Positions 62,288 to 64,000 of a stretch of 64,000 nucleotides of DNA are shown here, piece by piece. The notes under the pieces were generated by a model. It saw only the letters and a program-made list of their open reading frames with translations. It was not told the origin of the DNA and did no database searches. A program made the position numbers and the translations under genes. The DNA comes from Rivihabitans pingtungensis (GTDB lineage Bacteria; Pseudomonadota; Gammaproteobacteria; Burkholderiales; Aquaspirillaceae): the NCBI RefSeq assembly GCF_003201855.1, contig NZ_QJKI01000015.1:1-64000 (forward strand), read 5' to 3'. Within the stretch, counting starts at the first letter, position 1. Each line of letters starts with the position of its first letter.

Positions 62288-64000
62288 TCACTGAGCCCAG
62301 CCAGCCGCCTCGGCATCCTCCAGCTCCGGCAAGCGTCGTCCGTAGCCGCATTCCTCAATCAGCGCACGGGCCTTGGCCAGTTCAGTTGTGTCCTCAAACA
62401 GCCGGGCGCGGGTCAGGGCGATGTCGGCGAGATGGAGCTTCATGCCGCCGCGCTCGGCGATGCGCTGAGCTTCGGCGAGATCGGCTTGCGCGCCGGCGAG
62501 GTCGTGCAGGCAGTGGCGTAGCCAGGCGCGGGTGAGGAGGCCAAGGACGATGAACTCTTCAACACCAGCCTGACGCAGACCGGTGACAGCGGCTTCGGTG
62601 TGCTGCTGGGCGTCCTCGCCGGGTGTGCGGCCGTGCAGCAGGTCGGCGTAGAGGGCACAGCGGGCGAGGGTGAGGTGGTCGAGGGCGATGCTGAGGAGTG
62701 AATCACCAGGAACGCGCCACTCGAACATTTTCCGGCCCCGCTGCGCCACTTCTGCACAGTCTTCGCTACCCACTCCCGCCGCCGGCCCACCCCAGGCGGC
62801 CCGCTCGGCCTCGGCCAGCAGCAGCTCGCCATACTGAAAGCCTTGCAGCGAGTAGAGCAGCGGGTACTGGGATTGAAACTCCGCCTGCATGGCCTCGGCC
62901 TCGGCAAAACCGCGACGAGCGGCTTCCCGCTCGCCTTGCTGGTGGCGGGCATCGGCCAGGGTGGTGCTAAAGATTATGCGGTAAGAGGCATCGTTACTGC
63001 GGTCGGCGTAGTCCACCGAGCGTTCGGCGTCAGCCACGGCCAGCGCGATATGGCCCAGGCTCAGTTGCAGTTCGGAAAGATTGCTGTAGATGATGGCAGC
63101 ACCTTTCCATTGAGCGACTTGAACATACATTTCACCCGAAACCCGCATCGGCTCCAGCGCTTCCGCCAGCCGGCCCAGGGCGCGCAGACGGAAGGCCGCT
63201 TGGTGGAGCAGCCAGGCTTGGGCAGTTGCTGACAAGCCTGGCGCCAGCCGCTGCCAGGGTTCTGCGAAGAAACAGGCCAGCGCCCCCAGGTCGGTGCCGA
63301 AGGCGCCGAGCTTCTTGGTGCTATAGGCGCCGTCCGGCCCCGTGCCGCGCAAAATGCGGTCGCGATACACCTCGGTACGCGCCTCTTCATACAACCCCGC
63401 CCGACAACCATGCACCACCGCCTGATAAAGCGGTTGCAGGCCGGTCAAGCCTTCCGGGTGATGAGGCACGCTGTCTTTAAGTTGCTGGTACAGCCGGTGA
63501 TGGCCTTCTTGCCAGGCCTCAGGCTGGTTTTTGCTCAGCGTAGCGGCAAAGTATTCGCGCAGCAGGGGGTGGGCGTCCAGGCGGCCGGTGTCTGCGTCAT
63601 GCTCAACGAGGCGGCTGTCGGCGAGATTGGATAGCGCTATGTGCCAGTCTGTGTCATCAATGTCTTGCAGCGCTTCCGTCAGGCCGGTGATGGCCGGGGC
63701 CGCGCGCAGCGCAGCCAGGTTCTCCGGGGAGGCCGGGCGATCGAAGAAGCCAAGCAGGCGCAGGGCAGCCAGTTCTTGCGCACTCTCGCCGCCGTTCCCC
63801 GCAAGCCAATGCTCATAGGCGGCGATGACACGGAAGGCATGGCCGCCACTTTTCTGGCTGGCCTTGGCAAAATCCACGTCACCGCAGCGCAGGATGTCAC
63901 CGCCATGTGCGCGTCTGAGATAATTGCCCAGCAAACTCAGCGTCAAAGCATGGCCCTTGACCTGCCGGCTGGCGTGCAGAAGCTCGGCATCGTCGGCGGC
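62288..64000 (-). CDS. STAND-type (NB-ARC-like) protein with TPR repeats, C-terminal part
   Basis: The frame is open to the window edge, so the N-terminus (effector and nucleotide-binding domain) is outside; 570 residues are visible. The first visible part (QVKGHALTLSLLGNYLRRAH) looks like the end of an NB-ARC module. A winged-helix-like region follows (LAALRLLGFFDRPAS; LVEHDADTGRLDAHPLLREY), and then multiple TPR-type helical pairs (LGHIALAVADAERSVDYADR; RAWLRHCLHDLAGAQADLAE). STAND proteins with such sensors act as switches in signalling and in anti-phage immunity. The effector type cannot be told from this window. Confidence 0.78.
   Translation of the reverse strand, partial: AADDAELLHASRQVKGHALTLSLLGNYLRRAHGGDILRCGDVDFAKASQKSGGHAFRVIAAYEHWLAGNGGESAQELAALRLLGFFDRPASPENLAALRAAPAITGLTEALQDIDDTDWHIALSNLADSRLVEHDADTGRLDAHPLLREYFAATLSKNQPEAWQEGHHRLYQQLKDSVPHHPEGLTGLQPLYQAVVHGCRAGLYEEARTEVYRDRILRGTGPDGAYSTKKLGAFGTDLGALACFFAEPWQRLAPGLSATAQAWLLHQAAFRLRALGRLAEALEPMRVSGEMYVQVAQWKGAAIIYSNLSELQLSLGHIALAVADAERSVDYADRSNDASYRIIFSTTLADARHQQGEREAARRGFAEAEAMQAEFQSQYPLLYSLQGFQYGELLLAEAERAAWGGPAAGVGSEDCAEVAQRGRKMFEWRVPGDSLLSIALDHLTLARCALYADLLHGRTPGEDAQQHTEAAVTGLRQAGVEEFIVLGLLTRAWLRHCLHDLAGAQADLAEAQRIAERGGMKLHLADIALTRARLFEDTTELAKARALIEECGYGRRLPELEDAEAAGWAQ

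Overview
The window is high-GC bacterial chromosome with the gene order and families of a betaproteobacterium. The blocks truA-trpF-trpB-trpA-accD and usg-fimV, together with ubiG, cysDN, hrpA and three chemoreceptors, fit Neisseriales, most likely a motile Chromobacteriaceae relative. That placement is inferred from gene content, not from a marker-gene comparison.

Layout. 1-2069 (minus): 5' part of a giant DUF4347/RCC1-like/cadherin surface protein whose C-terminus lies outside the window. 2160-3605: a graveyard of mobile DNA, with an IS200-type tnpA broken by a 217-bp element with perfect target duplications, an IS5-type transposase remnant, and a small repeat that itself carries a nested insertion. 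3606-12933 (minus): usg-fimV-ecfT-like-truA-trpF-trpB-trpA-accD, a tightly packed housekeeping block. 13548-17679: two convergent chemoreceptors sharing a terminator. 17966-24155: nucleoside-recognition membrane protein, alpha/beta hydrolase, ubiG, an SAH/MTA-deaminase-type amidohydrolase. 22821-27643 (minus): TonB receptor, orphan solute-binding protein and di-heme oxidoreductase operon. 28298-33670: two LivK-type binding lipoproteins, a carboxylesterase, an exported tyrosinase. 33875-37359: a ParD-like/methionine aminopeptidase pair with its own palindrome, a TrpB2, an unknown protein. 37804-42111: orphan spanin pair, hydrolase, enoyl-CoA hydratase family enzyme, two unknown small proteins. 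42182-44961: htpX and a DUF4157-EndoU toxin-like protein. 45102-51727 (minus): cysN, cysD, hrpA. 51941-54517: AAA ATPase, PIN nuclease and RNA ligase in one run. 55084-62044: unknown protein, third chemoreceptor, amidase, DUF2867, histidine phosphatase, dGTPase-like. 62288-64000 (minus): C-terminal part of a STAND/TPR protein.

The most striking feature is an interspersed repeat of about 115 bp with near-perfect terminal inverted repeats (TAAGAGCCGCTAACAAAAC). I found 13 clear copies plus several eroded ones. They sit between genes, often flush with a stop codon or just ahead of a ribosome binding site. It looks like a MITE family that has colonised intergenic spaces; no matching transposase is in the window.

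Best candidates for an undescribed system are the ATPase-PIN-RNA ligase run (an RNA cut-and-seal or defence module), the DUF4157-EndoU protein, and the spanin pair bracketed by two inverted repeat copies with no prophage around it.
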